Below, in pieces: positions 1-6,865 of a DNA stretch of 7,867 nucleotides. A program made the translations under genes and the position numbers. The notes under the pieces were generated by a model, which saw nothing but the letters and a program-made list of their open reading frames with translations, made no database searches and was not told the DNA's origin. Position 1 is the first letter of the stretch. Each line of letters begins with the position of its first letter. The DNA is from JAMCRM01 sp041685075 (GTDB lineage: Bacteria > Acidobacteriota > Terriglobia > Bryobacterales > Bryobacteraceae), in the NCBI GenBank assembly GCA_041685075.1, contig JAWLGN010000259.1:1-7867 (forward strand). The letters are read 5' to 3'.

Positions 1-492
1 GAGACCAAGGGCATGGCCATCTTCCCGCGCAAGATCGATGGCCGCTATGCGATGCTCTCCCGCCAGGACAACGAGAACATCTACCTCATGTACTCGGACA
101 ACATCCACTTCTGGAACGAACGGCAGGTGCTCCTCACGCCCGCTTTTCCCTGGGAGTTGGTTCAGCTCGGGAATTGCGGCTGCCCCATCGAGACCGATGC
201 CGGGTGGTTGGTCCTCAGCCACGGAGTTGGGGCGATGCGAAAGTACTGCATCGGCGCGTTCCTTCTGGATCGCGACGACCCTGGCAAAGTGATCGGCCGT
301 CTCCGCGAGCCTTTGATCAAGCCGAACGAAAACGAGCGTGAAGGCTATGTGCCCAACGTCGTCTATACCTGCGGCGCCCTGCTCCACAACGGGCACCTGA
401 TCATTCCGTACGGTCTGGCTGATCACGCCACCGGTTTCGCCACCGTGCCGCTCCAGGAAGTGCTCGACGCCATGGTGCAGGAAACCTCGTGA
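1..492 (+). CDS. GH130-family glycosidase/phosphorylase-like protein, C-terminal part
   Basis: The reading frame is open from base 1 to the TGA at 490-492, so the start lies outside the window and about 163 C-terminal residues are present. They match the second half of the five-bladed beta-propeller of GH130: an FPRKIDGRYAML strand, the PIET..GWLVLSHGV block and a closing EGYVPNVVYTCGA plus YGLAD segment. The catalytic Asp lies upstream of the window. GH130 enzymes are cytoplasmic or periplasmic phosphorylases or hydrolases, mostly acting on beta-mannosides. Aligned by eye to the second GH130 protein here, the phosphate-contact positions differ: Lys-Gly replaces Arg-Asn (bases 7-12) and Gln replaces Lys (163-165), while the His of SHGV (220-222) is kept. 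This suggests a non-phosphorolytic or divergent member. It overlaps the next gene by 4 bp. Family assignment is firm; the substrate is unknown. Confidence 0.88.
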   Translation, partial: ETKGMAIFPRKIDGRYAMLSRQDNENIYLMYSDNIHFWNERQVLLTPAFPWELVQLGNCGCPIETDAGWLVLSHGVGAMRKYCIGAFLLDRDDPGKVIGRLREPLIKPNENEREGYVPNVVYTCGALLHNGHLIIPYGLADHATGFATVPLQEVLDAMVQETS

Positions 493-1523
493 CTCTCACC
501 AGGAGACGAGTAGCGATCTTGTCGCCGGTAGCCTGGCGAACACCGCCCCGGCAATACGGCGCCTGGGAGACGGTCGCCGGCAACATTGCGGAAGGATTGG
601 CCGCACGTGGCTGGGACGTGACACTGTTCGCGACGAGGGATTCCATAACGCGCGCCCGCCTACATGCGGTGATCGACCGCGGGTATGAGGAGGACCCCTC
701 CATCGATCCCAAGGTCGCGGAATACCTTCACATCTCCGAGGCGTTCGAGCATGCCGCCGAGTTCGACTTGATCCACAGCCATTACGACTTCATGGCGCTG
801 TCCTACACCCGCCTGGTGAAGACACCGGTCCTTACTACGGTCCATGGGTTCTCGTCTCCGCAGATCATGCCCGTCTACCGGAAGTATCGTGACGGATACT
901 TCGTATCCATCAGCAACTCCGATCGTGCGCCCGAGCTGAACTACCTGGCCACTGTCTACAACGGGATTGACCTGTCGTTGTACCCGTTCCAGGCACGTGC
1001 CGGCGATTCCCTGGTATTCCTCGGCCGGATCCATCCGGATAAGGGGGTACATCTTGCGATCGACGTTGCTCGCATGAGCGGACTGCCTCTACTGATCGCC
1101 GGCATTATCCAGGATCAGACATACTTCCACGAACAGGTGGAGCCGCACCTCGGTCAGACGATCCGCTACATCGGACCGGTGGACGTTCCGGGTAAGAACG
1201 CGCTGTTCGCACGTGCCCGCGCCCTCCTGCACCTGAATACGATCCCGGAGCGATTCGGACTCGTCCTGGCGGAAGCCAACGCCGCCGGCGTGCCGGTGGT
1301 CGCCATGGACCTCGGCTCCTGTCGTGAAGTGATTGATGACGGACGAACCGGTTTCCTGGTCCACAATCCCGCTGAGGCCGCACAACGATTGCAGGACCTT
1401 TCGGAAATCGATCGCAGCGGCTGCTGGCGGCGGGTTCAGCAGCGCTTTTCCATCGAGGCGATGGTGAAGTCCTACGAGCGGGTCTATCAGACGATCTTCG
1501 ATCTCGAGGCTGCAAGGCGATGA
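489..1523 (+). CDS. GT4-family glycosyltransferase (GT-B fold)
   Basis: A complete 344-residue protein, the usual size for GT4. These retaining enzymes move a sugar from a nucleotide-sugar donor to an acceptor in the cytoplasm. The N-terminal Rossmann domain begins with VAILSPVAWRTPP and a QYGAWE loop (residues about 8-26), and a DLIHSH strand lies near 94-98. The C-terminal donor domain has LGRIHPDKG (about 178-186) and the EX7E signature of GT4, Glu254 and Glu262 in ERFGLVLAE, followed by a GSCREVIDDGRTGFLV donor-site stretch. The GTG start at 489 is preferred because it puts the first beta strand at residue 8, overlaps the upstream stop by 4 bp, and has an AGGA at 479-482 six bases upstream. 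It sits between two GH130 genes and overlaps both, so it probably acts on the same glycan. Donor and acceptor cannot be read from the sequence; a mannosyl donor is a guess from the GH130 partners. Confidence 0.93.
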   Translation: MTLTRRRVAILSPVAWRTPPRQYGAWETVAGNIAEGLAARGWDVTLFATRDSITRARLHAVIDRGYEEDPSIDPKVAEYLHISEAFEHAAEFDLIHSHYDFMALSYTRLVKTPVLTTVHGFSSPQIMPVYRKYRDGYFVSISNSDRAPELNYLATVYNGIDLSLYPFQARAGDSLVFLGRIHPDKGVHLAIDVARMSGLPLLIAGIIQDQTYFHEQVEPHLGQTIRYIGPVDVPGKNALFARARALLHLNTIPERFGLVLAEANAAGVPVVAMDLGSCREVIDDGRTGFLVHNPAEAAQRLQDLSEIDRSGCWRRVQQRFSIEAMVKSYERVYQTIFDLEAARR

Positions 1524-2459
1524 TGAAACGCGACGTCGTCAAACGATACCCCGGCAATCCCATCCTCACCAAGTCTGCGATTCCTTATCCCGTCGAAACC
1601 GTCCATAATGCGGCGGTGGTGAAGCACGGGGGCGAATACGTCATGCTTTTTCGCTCTCATCTGCGCACCGGGCGGTCCATCATCGGCTTGGCGCGCAGCG
1701 CCGACGGTTTCCACTTCACCGCAGATCCCGAACCATTTCTGCGGCCCGCGACGGAGGGCCGCTTTGCCGCCTATGAAGAGTTTGGTGTAGAAGACCCGCG
1801 TGTGACCCTGCTGGAGGGAGAATTCGTCATCACCTACAGCGCCTACTCGCGCAACGGAGTCCGCGTCGCCCTCGCAAAGACGACGGACTTCTGCTGCGTC
1901 GAAAGGATCTCGCTGATTACGGAGGCGGACTATCGGAATGTGGTGCTCTTTCCCGAAAAGTTTGACGGGCTTTATGCGCGTCTGGACCGGCCCCATTCGG
2001 AGATTTCCCCGTGGTCCATTTGGATTTCCTATTCCCCAGACCTCCGCTTTTGGGGTGACTCCCAACTCATCATGCGGCCGGAACCCTACCACTGGGACGA
2101 GATGAAGATCGGCCCTGGTGCGCCGCCGATCAAGACGGACCGGGGATGGCTTTCCATTTATCACGGCGTTTTCCAAACGATGGACGGGGCAGTCTATCGG
2201 CTCGGCGTTGCTCTTCATGACCTGCTCAACCCCGCAAAGCTCATGGGTGTCTGCGATTCCTTGGATTCTGCAGCCGGAAGACCCTTGGGAGATCACCGGC
2301 TATGTCCACAACGTTGTTTTTACGTGTGGCGCCGTTGCAGAGACCAATGGAACCGTCAAGATTTATTGGGGCGGCGCCGATACGGTCATGTGCGCCGGTG
2401 AGGCGAATCTCGCCGACCTGGTCGACTTGTGTCTGGATCACAACCGGTTGTCAGGATAA
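1520..2459 (+). pseudogene. GH130-family glycoside phosphorylase, one-base frameshift
   Basis: The first frame runs from the ATG at 1520 and reads as GH130 to about residue 247. It includes VHNAAVV near 28-34 and GVEDPRVT, whose Asp92 aligns with the GH130 catalytic acid. Arg139-Asn140, Lys196 and His215 match, in order and spacing, the phosphate-binding residues I recall for mannoside phosphorylases. After base 2260 the frame turns into unrelated sequence and stops at 2401. The +1 frame instead gives WILQPEDPWE, GYVHNVVFTCGA and YWGGAD to the TAA at 2457-2459, the expected GH130 ending. Dropping one T at 2261-2262 joins the halves as D-S-W-I-L into a 312-residue protein of normal length. This is either a recent mutation or a sequencing or assembly error; selection looks otherwise intact. 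The start overlaps the GT4 stop as ATGA; the ATG at 1523 is an alternative start. Likely role: phosphorolysis of a beta-mannoside or related oligosaccharide. Confidence 0.88.
2261..2262 (+). other. Frameshift site in the second GH130 gene
   Basis: The context is GATTCC-TT-GGATTCTG. Reading TTG keeps the frame that stops at 2401; skipping one T gives TGG and restores the family-typical ILQPE and downstream GH130 motifs. There is no long homopolymer or recognised programmed-slippage motif, so a real indel or a base-calling or assembly error is more likely than regulated frameshifting. Confidence 0.8.
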
Positions 2460-2628
2460 TCGGTGCCGAGTCCGAAGGACCGAGGGGCGGGAATCATTGG
2501 GAGGTGCGGCAATGCAGCATTATCCAGCCGAGAGGTTGCGGTATCCTTCCTTGCGCCGCTCGGCTGCCGTTTCCATCTCCCTGCCCAATCCGATGCCGGC
2601 GAGCCTGCTGCGACGTCGAAGAGGTCGT

Positions 2629-2649
2629 CCTCTAACCCGGATGTTTCAC
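2629..2649 (+). repeat. Possible outer tip of the IS1380-type element
   Basis: The stretch from CCTCTAACCCGGATG to TTTCAC starts with CC and has the look of an insertion-sequence terminal repeat reading inward toward the transposase remnant, whose 3' end lies about 230 bases further on. The opposite end of the element is missing, so the inverted partner cannot be checked here. This rests on general resemblance only and is tentative. Confidence 0.25.
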
Positions 2650-2724
2650 AAGTTCTGAGTTTTCGGCGCACGGCGGGTCGCGAGCAGAGATGCCGGGGCC
2701 TCCTGAGGAGTGCGGGCACGTTTT

Positions 2725-2766
2725 TGGAGAGCCGATCTCGGGTCCTTGCGATCGCTCGGCTCTCCA
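2725..2766. repeat. Perfect 11-bp inverted repeat with a 20-base loop
   Basis: TGGAGAGCCGA at 2725-2735 is the exact reverse complement of TCGGCTCTCCA at 2756-2766, so either strand could form a stable GC-rich hairpin. It lies downstream of the transposase remnant with respect to the transposase strand. A T-run lies on the left on the + strand, the wrong side for an intrinsic terminator of either flanking gene. It may be a subterminal structure of the insertion sequence, or chance. Confidence 0.6.
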
Positions 2767-2879
2767 TCAGCGTTCGCAAGGCCGAATTGCGTGATTTGAC
2801 CCCATAGGTGTCCACACGTCGGCTGGTCGCTACAGCGTCGGCCAAAAATGTCTTGATTTCGTCCTGACCCCGCTCAGCA

Positions 2880-3666
2880 GCGTAGGACCTCCAGGCGTGT
2901 ACGAACACCGGCTGATACGGATAGCCACTCGCCATCGATACCATCACCCGGCGGACACTGAAGCGGATCTGCGCCCCGATCTTGAGGAGCCGCAGGCGAA
3001 TCGTGTTCACCTGTGCTTGGGCCATCTCGGTCCCCTTCAGGCCGATTCGCCGCAGCGCCTCCACCAGCACATACGCAGCCGCCGAAAGATACAGACGTAG
3101 TTGATTCGCCCGCATCGTCGCCGCACTCATTCGATCGGAAAAACAGCAGCAGCAGTTTTTAAATCCGGTTCTCCATCTCGCCCCGCGCGCAGTACATCTC
3201 TTCGTACAGCGCCCCCGGCGGGTAGTCTCGACGCCGGCAGCGATGTGACCACGTAACGCGGATTCTCCTTGCCCTGGATCTGCTCCGCTTTGGCGATCAC
3301 CCGCCGCGCACGCGACCAACTCTTCCGCGTCCGGCAGCGAAACTCGGTGTAAACCCGCGCCGCTTTGCCGCTGCGCCTGGCTTCCCCCGCCGCCCGGCGC
3401 ATGGCTTTGGCAATCCGCTTCCGCAGCCGCTCATTGCGCGCCAACCCGAACACGTAATCCACCCCGTTCTCTTCGCACCAGCCCATCAACTCCTCCCGGC
3501 AGAAACCGGAGTCGCCGCGGCGAATGATGTGCACCTTCGGCCAGCGCCGGCGCAGCCCGTCGACGATACGCTGGATCTCCTCCAGACTGCCTGCGCTGGC
3601 GTCCTGGTTGGCTTCGCGCAGTCGTACCCCCAACAACTGGTCTCCGCAGAAAAGGAAGCGAGGCGT
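2880..3666 (-). pseudogene. IS1380-family transposase, 5'-truncated with multiple frameshifts
   Basis: A DDE transposase of the IS1380 family read on the minus strand in three frames. The first segment, from about 3664, carries FLFCGDQLLGVRLREAN and IIRRGDSGFCREEL, whose Asp (codon 3513-3511) should be the second catalytic acid, then a YVFGLARNERL strand and RYVVTSL. Near 3227-3231 the frame moves to DYPPGALYEEMYCARGEMEN, the region with the catalytic Glu. Near 3158-3164 it moves again to SDRMSAATMRANQLRLYLSAAAY and ASGYPYQPVFVHAW, the family's C-terminus. Roughly the first half of the protein, including the first catalytic Asp, is missing. With two frameshifts and no N-terminus it is certainly inactive. 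The family call rests on several consecutive motifs in the right order. Confidence 0.87.
3139..3160. repeat. A5/T5-flanked (CAG)n tract inside the transposase remnant
   Basis: AAAAAC at 3139-3144 and GTTTTT at 3155-3160 are reverse complements flanking a run of AGC units. On the transposase strand this reads as four CTG triplets between A and T runs, at the place where the family normally encodes a conserved IKEQQLDLF-like stretch. It coincides with the second frameshift and looks like a slippage-prone scar. Confidence 0.6.
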
Positions 3667-6600
3667 TCAGGAATTCCGCGATCTGCTCGGCGCGGCGGGC
3701 TACCAAGTGCGCGTTGTATCGCCTGCTCGCTTGGCTAAAAAAGAGTTCACGACAGCGGATGTCCTCGTCGCAGCGCCGTCGCTGGAACGTCTCCCGGCGC
3801 CCGCGTTGCGCGCGATTTCCGCACACGCGGCCGTCGGGGGGGACCTGCTGGCCAGCGGGGGCGAGCCTTTCCGCGAGCCTCTCTACCCGGCGGCGGGCGG
3901 ACACTGGATTGGAGAGAAGGAGGTCCTCGCCGGTGCTCAACCCTTCAGCGTCATTCTCGAACCCGCCACAGCACGTCTGCGGCGGTCTTCAAGCACGCCG
4001 GGGGAGAGGATCTCGCGAAAGGTGGTCCCGGGTCCCGGCGGCAAGCCCAATGCTCTGGAGGTGGAGATCCTTAATTTGGCCGGGTGGGAAACCCTGCAAG
4101 CGGAATTCAGCCGGAGCCCGTTTGCGCCCGGCCAGACCCTTACCGTTGTTACGGTCCAAGGCACGCCCGGCCAGATGATTGCGGTCGAGTGGCGTGAAGC
4201 TGACGGGACGCGCTGGGTGGCCCGCGTACCCCTCACCGCGGCATGGCAAATCCACGTGCTCCGGCCAACGGAGTTTCACATCCGAACCAGTGGTGCGGAA
4301 ACAAAGCGGGAAGGGACGCATTTTCGGCCGGACCGGGCTCGGGCCTTCAGTTTCGGGCCGACGACCACGGCAGGCGCCTCCGCGGGTGCCGCGGCATACG
4401 CCATCGCGCCGGTCGCCGTGGCCGTGCCTCCTCCCCTGCTGGAGAATTTCGAGCCGGCCGTTCTGGAGACGATCTCACCCTGGTACAAGCAGTATGAGAC
4501 GCGGCGCAACGGCCGCGTCGTGCGGGTGCCGTTCATCCGCCCCCGGGGGCTTACTGGGATGCCGGAGACGGAGGGGAGATACCAGGTGGTGGGCCCGTTG
4601 CTTCATCCCGCGGCCACCCGCTACTTTACCAGCGCGGGCGCGAACTTGATCTGGTTGCCCTGGCCCGCGCTATCGGGTGCGGAGCGAGCCGAAACGATCG
4701 AACTACTGCGCGCCGCCGGCAGGCAGGTGGGATTTCTGAACGCCGGAGCGACCCGGATCGTAGTCCTGCCAGGAGAACCAATCGCCGTCGGCGCACGAGT
4801 GTTGAACGCCTCGCGTAAATCCGTCGTCGCGGAAGTCGCATGGTCGGTCCGGGTAGGGAGCCGGCGTGTGAGCCGGCCGCACGTCCGGCTCACTATTCCG
4901 GCGGGGGAGGCCCGCGACGTAAAAGCCGCCCTTCCGGAGCCATTGCCGCCGGGCGAGTACAGGATCGACGCCGTACTCACCATCGACGGGGCTCCGTGCG
5001 ACCGGCTGGAATCCTATCTGCGCCTGTTCGACCCGGCAGCGCCGCGAAGATCGCAGCAGCGGATCCGCGCCTCCGGCGGGCATTTCACCGCAAGAGGCAG
5101 GCGCATTTTCCTGCACGGGATCAACTACCGGCCGCGCTCGGTGGCCGGCCTGGAGCCGGCCCGCTACCGTGACCACTGGCTGACCCCGCAAAATTACGAC
5201 CCCGACGTCTCGGAAGCCGATCTCGCCGCCATTTCCAAACTCGGCTTCAATATGGTGAGCATCCAGTACAACCGGCCCGACCAGGGGCGGCCGCTGCTGG
5301 ATTTCCTGGAGCGTTGCCGCCGCCATGGCATCTGGGCCAATGTCTTCATAGGCGCCGCTTCCCGTTTGCGCTTTGATCCGGCCCGCAATGCCGCCATGCT
5401 CCGGGCGGCGCTTCTCCCCGGGAACGAGACGGTCTTTGCTTACGATCTGGCCTGGGAACCGCACTTCGGGAAGCACAACGCGAGGTGCGTTCACGATGAC
5501 GCCTGGCGAGCCTGGGTGCTGGAGCAGTACGGCACCCTGCCCGCCGCGGAGCAGGCCTGGGGAGTGCCGGCTCCGAAAGACGAACGCGGCCGGCTGACGA
5601 ATCCCTCCGACCGTCAGATCAGTGAGGACGGACCTCACCGCGTACTGGTGGCCGCCTATCGCCGCTTCCTGGACGACTTGGTCAGCCGCCTTTACGGACG
5701 TGTAGTCCGGCATCTTCGCACGCTCGATCCGGAGGCCCTCTTTGGAGTGAGGACCGGCTATGGCGGTACCGGGCAGCGCGGCAACAACGAGGACATGGGC
5801 TACGATCTGCTCTCCGGTGCCGCGCATTTGGATTTCATCTCCCCGGAAAGCTATGGCATGCCCCTGCACTACCAGCAGGCTCGCTCGACCGGGTTCATCA
5901 CGGCCTACGCCCGGTATGCCGGCCACGGTAAACCGGTCTTCTGGTCCGAGTTCGGCGCCAGCATCGGCCCGCGGGATGGCACGGCCGCTACCCGCCGCGA
6001 TCAGGCCCGACTATGCGAAACGATGATGCGTGTGATTGCAGATTCCGGGGCCGACGCCATGGCCGTGTGGTGGTGGGCGGGGGGCTGGCGCGTCAACGAG
6101 CTGAGCGACTACGGCGTTTCGAACCCGGACGGCACTCCGCGGGAATCCGCCATAATCCTGGGCGAGTGGGGACGGAAATTCATCAGCTCTCCGCCGGAGC
6201 CGCTGGGGAGCGGCCGGCCTCTACGGATGGAAATCGATCGCGATGCCGATGCCCGCGGCCTGCACGGGCTGTGGGAGCGAAGCGGCGACCGGTTCGTCTA
6301 CGCGCGGGAAGCTGGCCGTCGGGTGCTGCTTGTGACCCCGGCGACCTGTACGGATACGGCCGCGATGCCGCGAGTCCAGGTGGGCAACGTGCCTTACCGC
6401 GGTACAGGACCGCTGAAGTATGCCAACGCCGAGATTGCGGCGCTACGCGTAGGCTGGGCAGGCGGAGAGAGGACCGTCGAAAACGGGAGCGAACTGGAGG
6501 TGCCGGGCGACACGCATTACGAGGTCACCGTGACACTGGTGAACACCGGGGAGGCTGCCTGGACGCCTGCCGGAGTGCCGCCTCGGCCCGGCGCCTGTCT

Positions 6601-6865
6601 GCTGCGCACCACCGCCGGCGACGCGCCACTGCCGGAGAAGACCGCGCCGTTTTCACATATCCAGATCGGCCCCCTGCGGGTGTATTTGCGGCAGCAGCCC
6701 TTTGCGATCACCGGCCGCCTTACTGTGCATGGCCTTGGCCCTTTCGGTGAGATGCTCCGTGTGCGTTTGCGGCCCGCCGGCCGGGAGTCAACCGCGCACC
6801 GCATCGCCGCCGCCGTGCGCCCTGCTAGATTCGATTGTGAAGACCAAAAGGAGACGAATGACTAA
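3665..6865 (+). CDS. Large multi-domain glycoside hydrolase (clan GH-A-like), N-terminus lost
   Basis: About 1,066 residues read to the TAA at 6863-6865. An ATG at 3524 is in frame, but 3524-3664 is antisense transposase DNA, so the true start and probably a signal peptide are lost. The domains I infer are: a Rossmann/glutamine-amidotransferase-like segment (about 3665-3900); a beta-sandwich, possibly carbohydrate-binding (about 3930-4290); a WLPWPALSG helix-strand region (about 4640-4700); an Ig/CARDB-like domain (about 4770-5030); a TIM barrel (about 5080-6180); and a C-terminal beta-sandwich (about 6420-6780). The barrel opens with FTARGRRIFLHGINYRP. Its likely acid/base is Glu in LAWEPH (codon 5456-5458) and its likely nucleophile is Glu in VFWSEFG (codon 5948-5950), followed by VWWWAGGW. 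The usual Asn before the acid/base is Trp. It overlaps the oxidoreductase gene by 8 bp. A specific GH family and substrate cannot be assigned; expression is doubtful without a native start. Confidence 0.75.
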   Translation, partial: VQEFRDLLGAAGYQVRVVSPARLAKKEFTTADVLVAAPSLERLPAPALRAISAHAAVGGDLLASGGEPFREPLYPAAGGHWIGEKEVLAGAQPFSVILEPATARLRRSSSTPGERISRKVVPGPGGKPNALEVEILNLAGWETLQAEFSRSPFAPGQTLTVVTVQGTPGQMIAVEWREADGTRWVARVPLTAAWQIHVLRPTEFHIRTSGAETKREGTHFRPDRARAFSFGPTTTAGASAGAAAYAIAPVAVAVPPPLLENFEPAVLETISPWYKQYETRRNGRVVRVPFIRPRGLTGMPETEGRYQVVGPLLHPAATRYFTSAGANLIWLPWPALSGAERAETIELLRAAGRQVGFLNAGATRIVVLPGEPIAVGARVLNASRKSVVAEVAWSVRVGSRRVSRPHVRLTIPAGEARDVKAALPEPLPPGEYRIDAVLTIDGAPCDRLESYLRLFDPAAPRRSQQRIRASGGHFTARGRRIFLHGINYRPRSVAGLEPARYRDHWLTPQNYDPDVSEADLAAISKLGFNMVSIQYNRPDQGRPLLDFLERCRRHGIWANVFIGAASRLRFDPARNAAMLRAALLPGNETVFAYDLAWEPHFGKHNARCVHDDAWRAWVLEQYGTLPAAEQAWGVPAPKDERGRLTNPSDRQISEDGPHRVLVAAYRRFLDDLVSRLYGRVVRHLRTLDPEALFGVRTGYGGTGQRGNNEDMGYDLLSGAAHLDFISPESYGMPLHYQQARSTGFITAYARYAGHGKPVFWSEFGASIGPRDGTAATRRDQARLCETMMRVIADSGADAMAVWWWAGGWRVNELSDYGVSNPDGTPRESAIILGEWGRKFISSPPEPLGSGRPLRMEIDRDADARGLHGLWERSGDRFVYAREAGRRVLLVTPATCTDTAAMPRVQVGNVPYRGTGPLKYANAEIAALRVGWAGGERTVENGSELEVPGDTHYEVTVTLVNTGEAAWTPAGVPPRPGACLLRTTAGDAPLPEKTAPFSHIQIGPLRVYLRQQPFAITGRLTVHGLGPFGEMLRVRLRPAGRESTAHRIAAAVRPARFDCEDQKETND
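6849..6854 (+). promoter_or_regulatory. Ribosome binding site of the oxidoreductase gene
   Basis: AGGAGA lies three bases before the ATG at 6858, inside the end of the hydrolase gene. It is a strong though closely spaced Shine-Dalgarno sequence. It supports the chosen start, which is also the one that yields a twin-arginine signal. Confidence 0.6.

Larger units (their letters stand above)
2460..2879. other. Gene-poor spacer between the GH130 operon and the transposase remnant
   Basis: About 420 bases with no reading frame I can recognise. Frames open here on both strands give arginine- and serine-rich translations typical of non-coding GC-rich DNA. One minus-strand frame continues without a stop from the transposase C-terminus through this stretch, but beyond about 2880 it no longer resembles the family. 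The first part holds an 8-bp inverted repeat, CAGCCGAG at 2525-2532 with CTCGGCTG at 2559-2566. It lies about 65 bases after the GH130 stop and lacks a following T-tract, so it is at best a weak terminator candidate. The second part holds an 11-bp inverted repeat and a possible IS tip, listed separately. No promoter was convincing. Confidence 0.6.
2629..3666 (-). mobile_element. Degenerate, truncated IS1380-family insertion sequence
   Basis: The element is recognised from its transposase remnant on the minus strand (about 3666 down to 2880). Its right boundary is sharp: transposase similarity stops at about 3664, where an in-frame stop (3669-3667) and glycoside hydrolase coding sequence on the + strand begin. 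The left boundary is uncertain and is set here at a possible tip at 2629. The element lacks the front half of its transposase and the corresponding terminal repeat, so it cannot move on its own. It separates the GH130/GT4 operon from the hydrolase/oxidoreductase pair and marks a likely rearrangement. Confidence 0.7.

Noticed and set aside
2255..2270. Programmed +1 frameshifting in the GH130 gene
   Set aside because: There is no known slippery codon pair, in-frame stop at the shift site or stimulatory structure, and GH130 genes are not known to use recoding.
1487..2296. 269-residue minus-strand frame opposite the second GH130 gene
   Set aside because: It is the shadow of a well-supported GH130 gene and has no recognisable motif of its own.
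2525..2566. 8-bp inverted repeat as a terminator of the GH130 operon
   Set aside because: The loop is 26 bases and no T-tract follows, so an intrinsic terminator is not supported.
2797..2871. Two copies of TGACCCC, 68 bases apart
   Set aside because: Seven bases repeated once in GC-rich DNA is not significant, and the flanks do not match.
2438..2879. Continuation of the transposase frame for about 145 more residues
   Set aside because: After the HAW-R-S end expected for IS1380 transposases the translation loses family resemblance; the lack of a stop looks like chance.
3524..3664. N-terminal extension of the hydrolase from the ATG at 3524
   Set aside because: The same bases encode conserved transposase motifs on the other strand, so the 47-residue translation is an accident of the fusion.
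4703..5926. Long open frame on the minus strand (407 residues) antisense to the hydrolase
   Set aside because: It lies opposite a strand with clear domain motifs, and its translation shows no family features; long antisense frames are common in GC-rich coding DNA.
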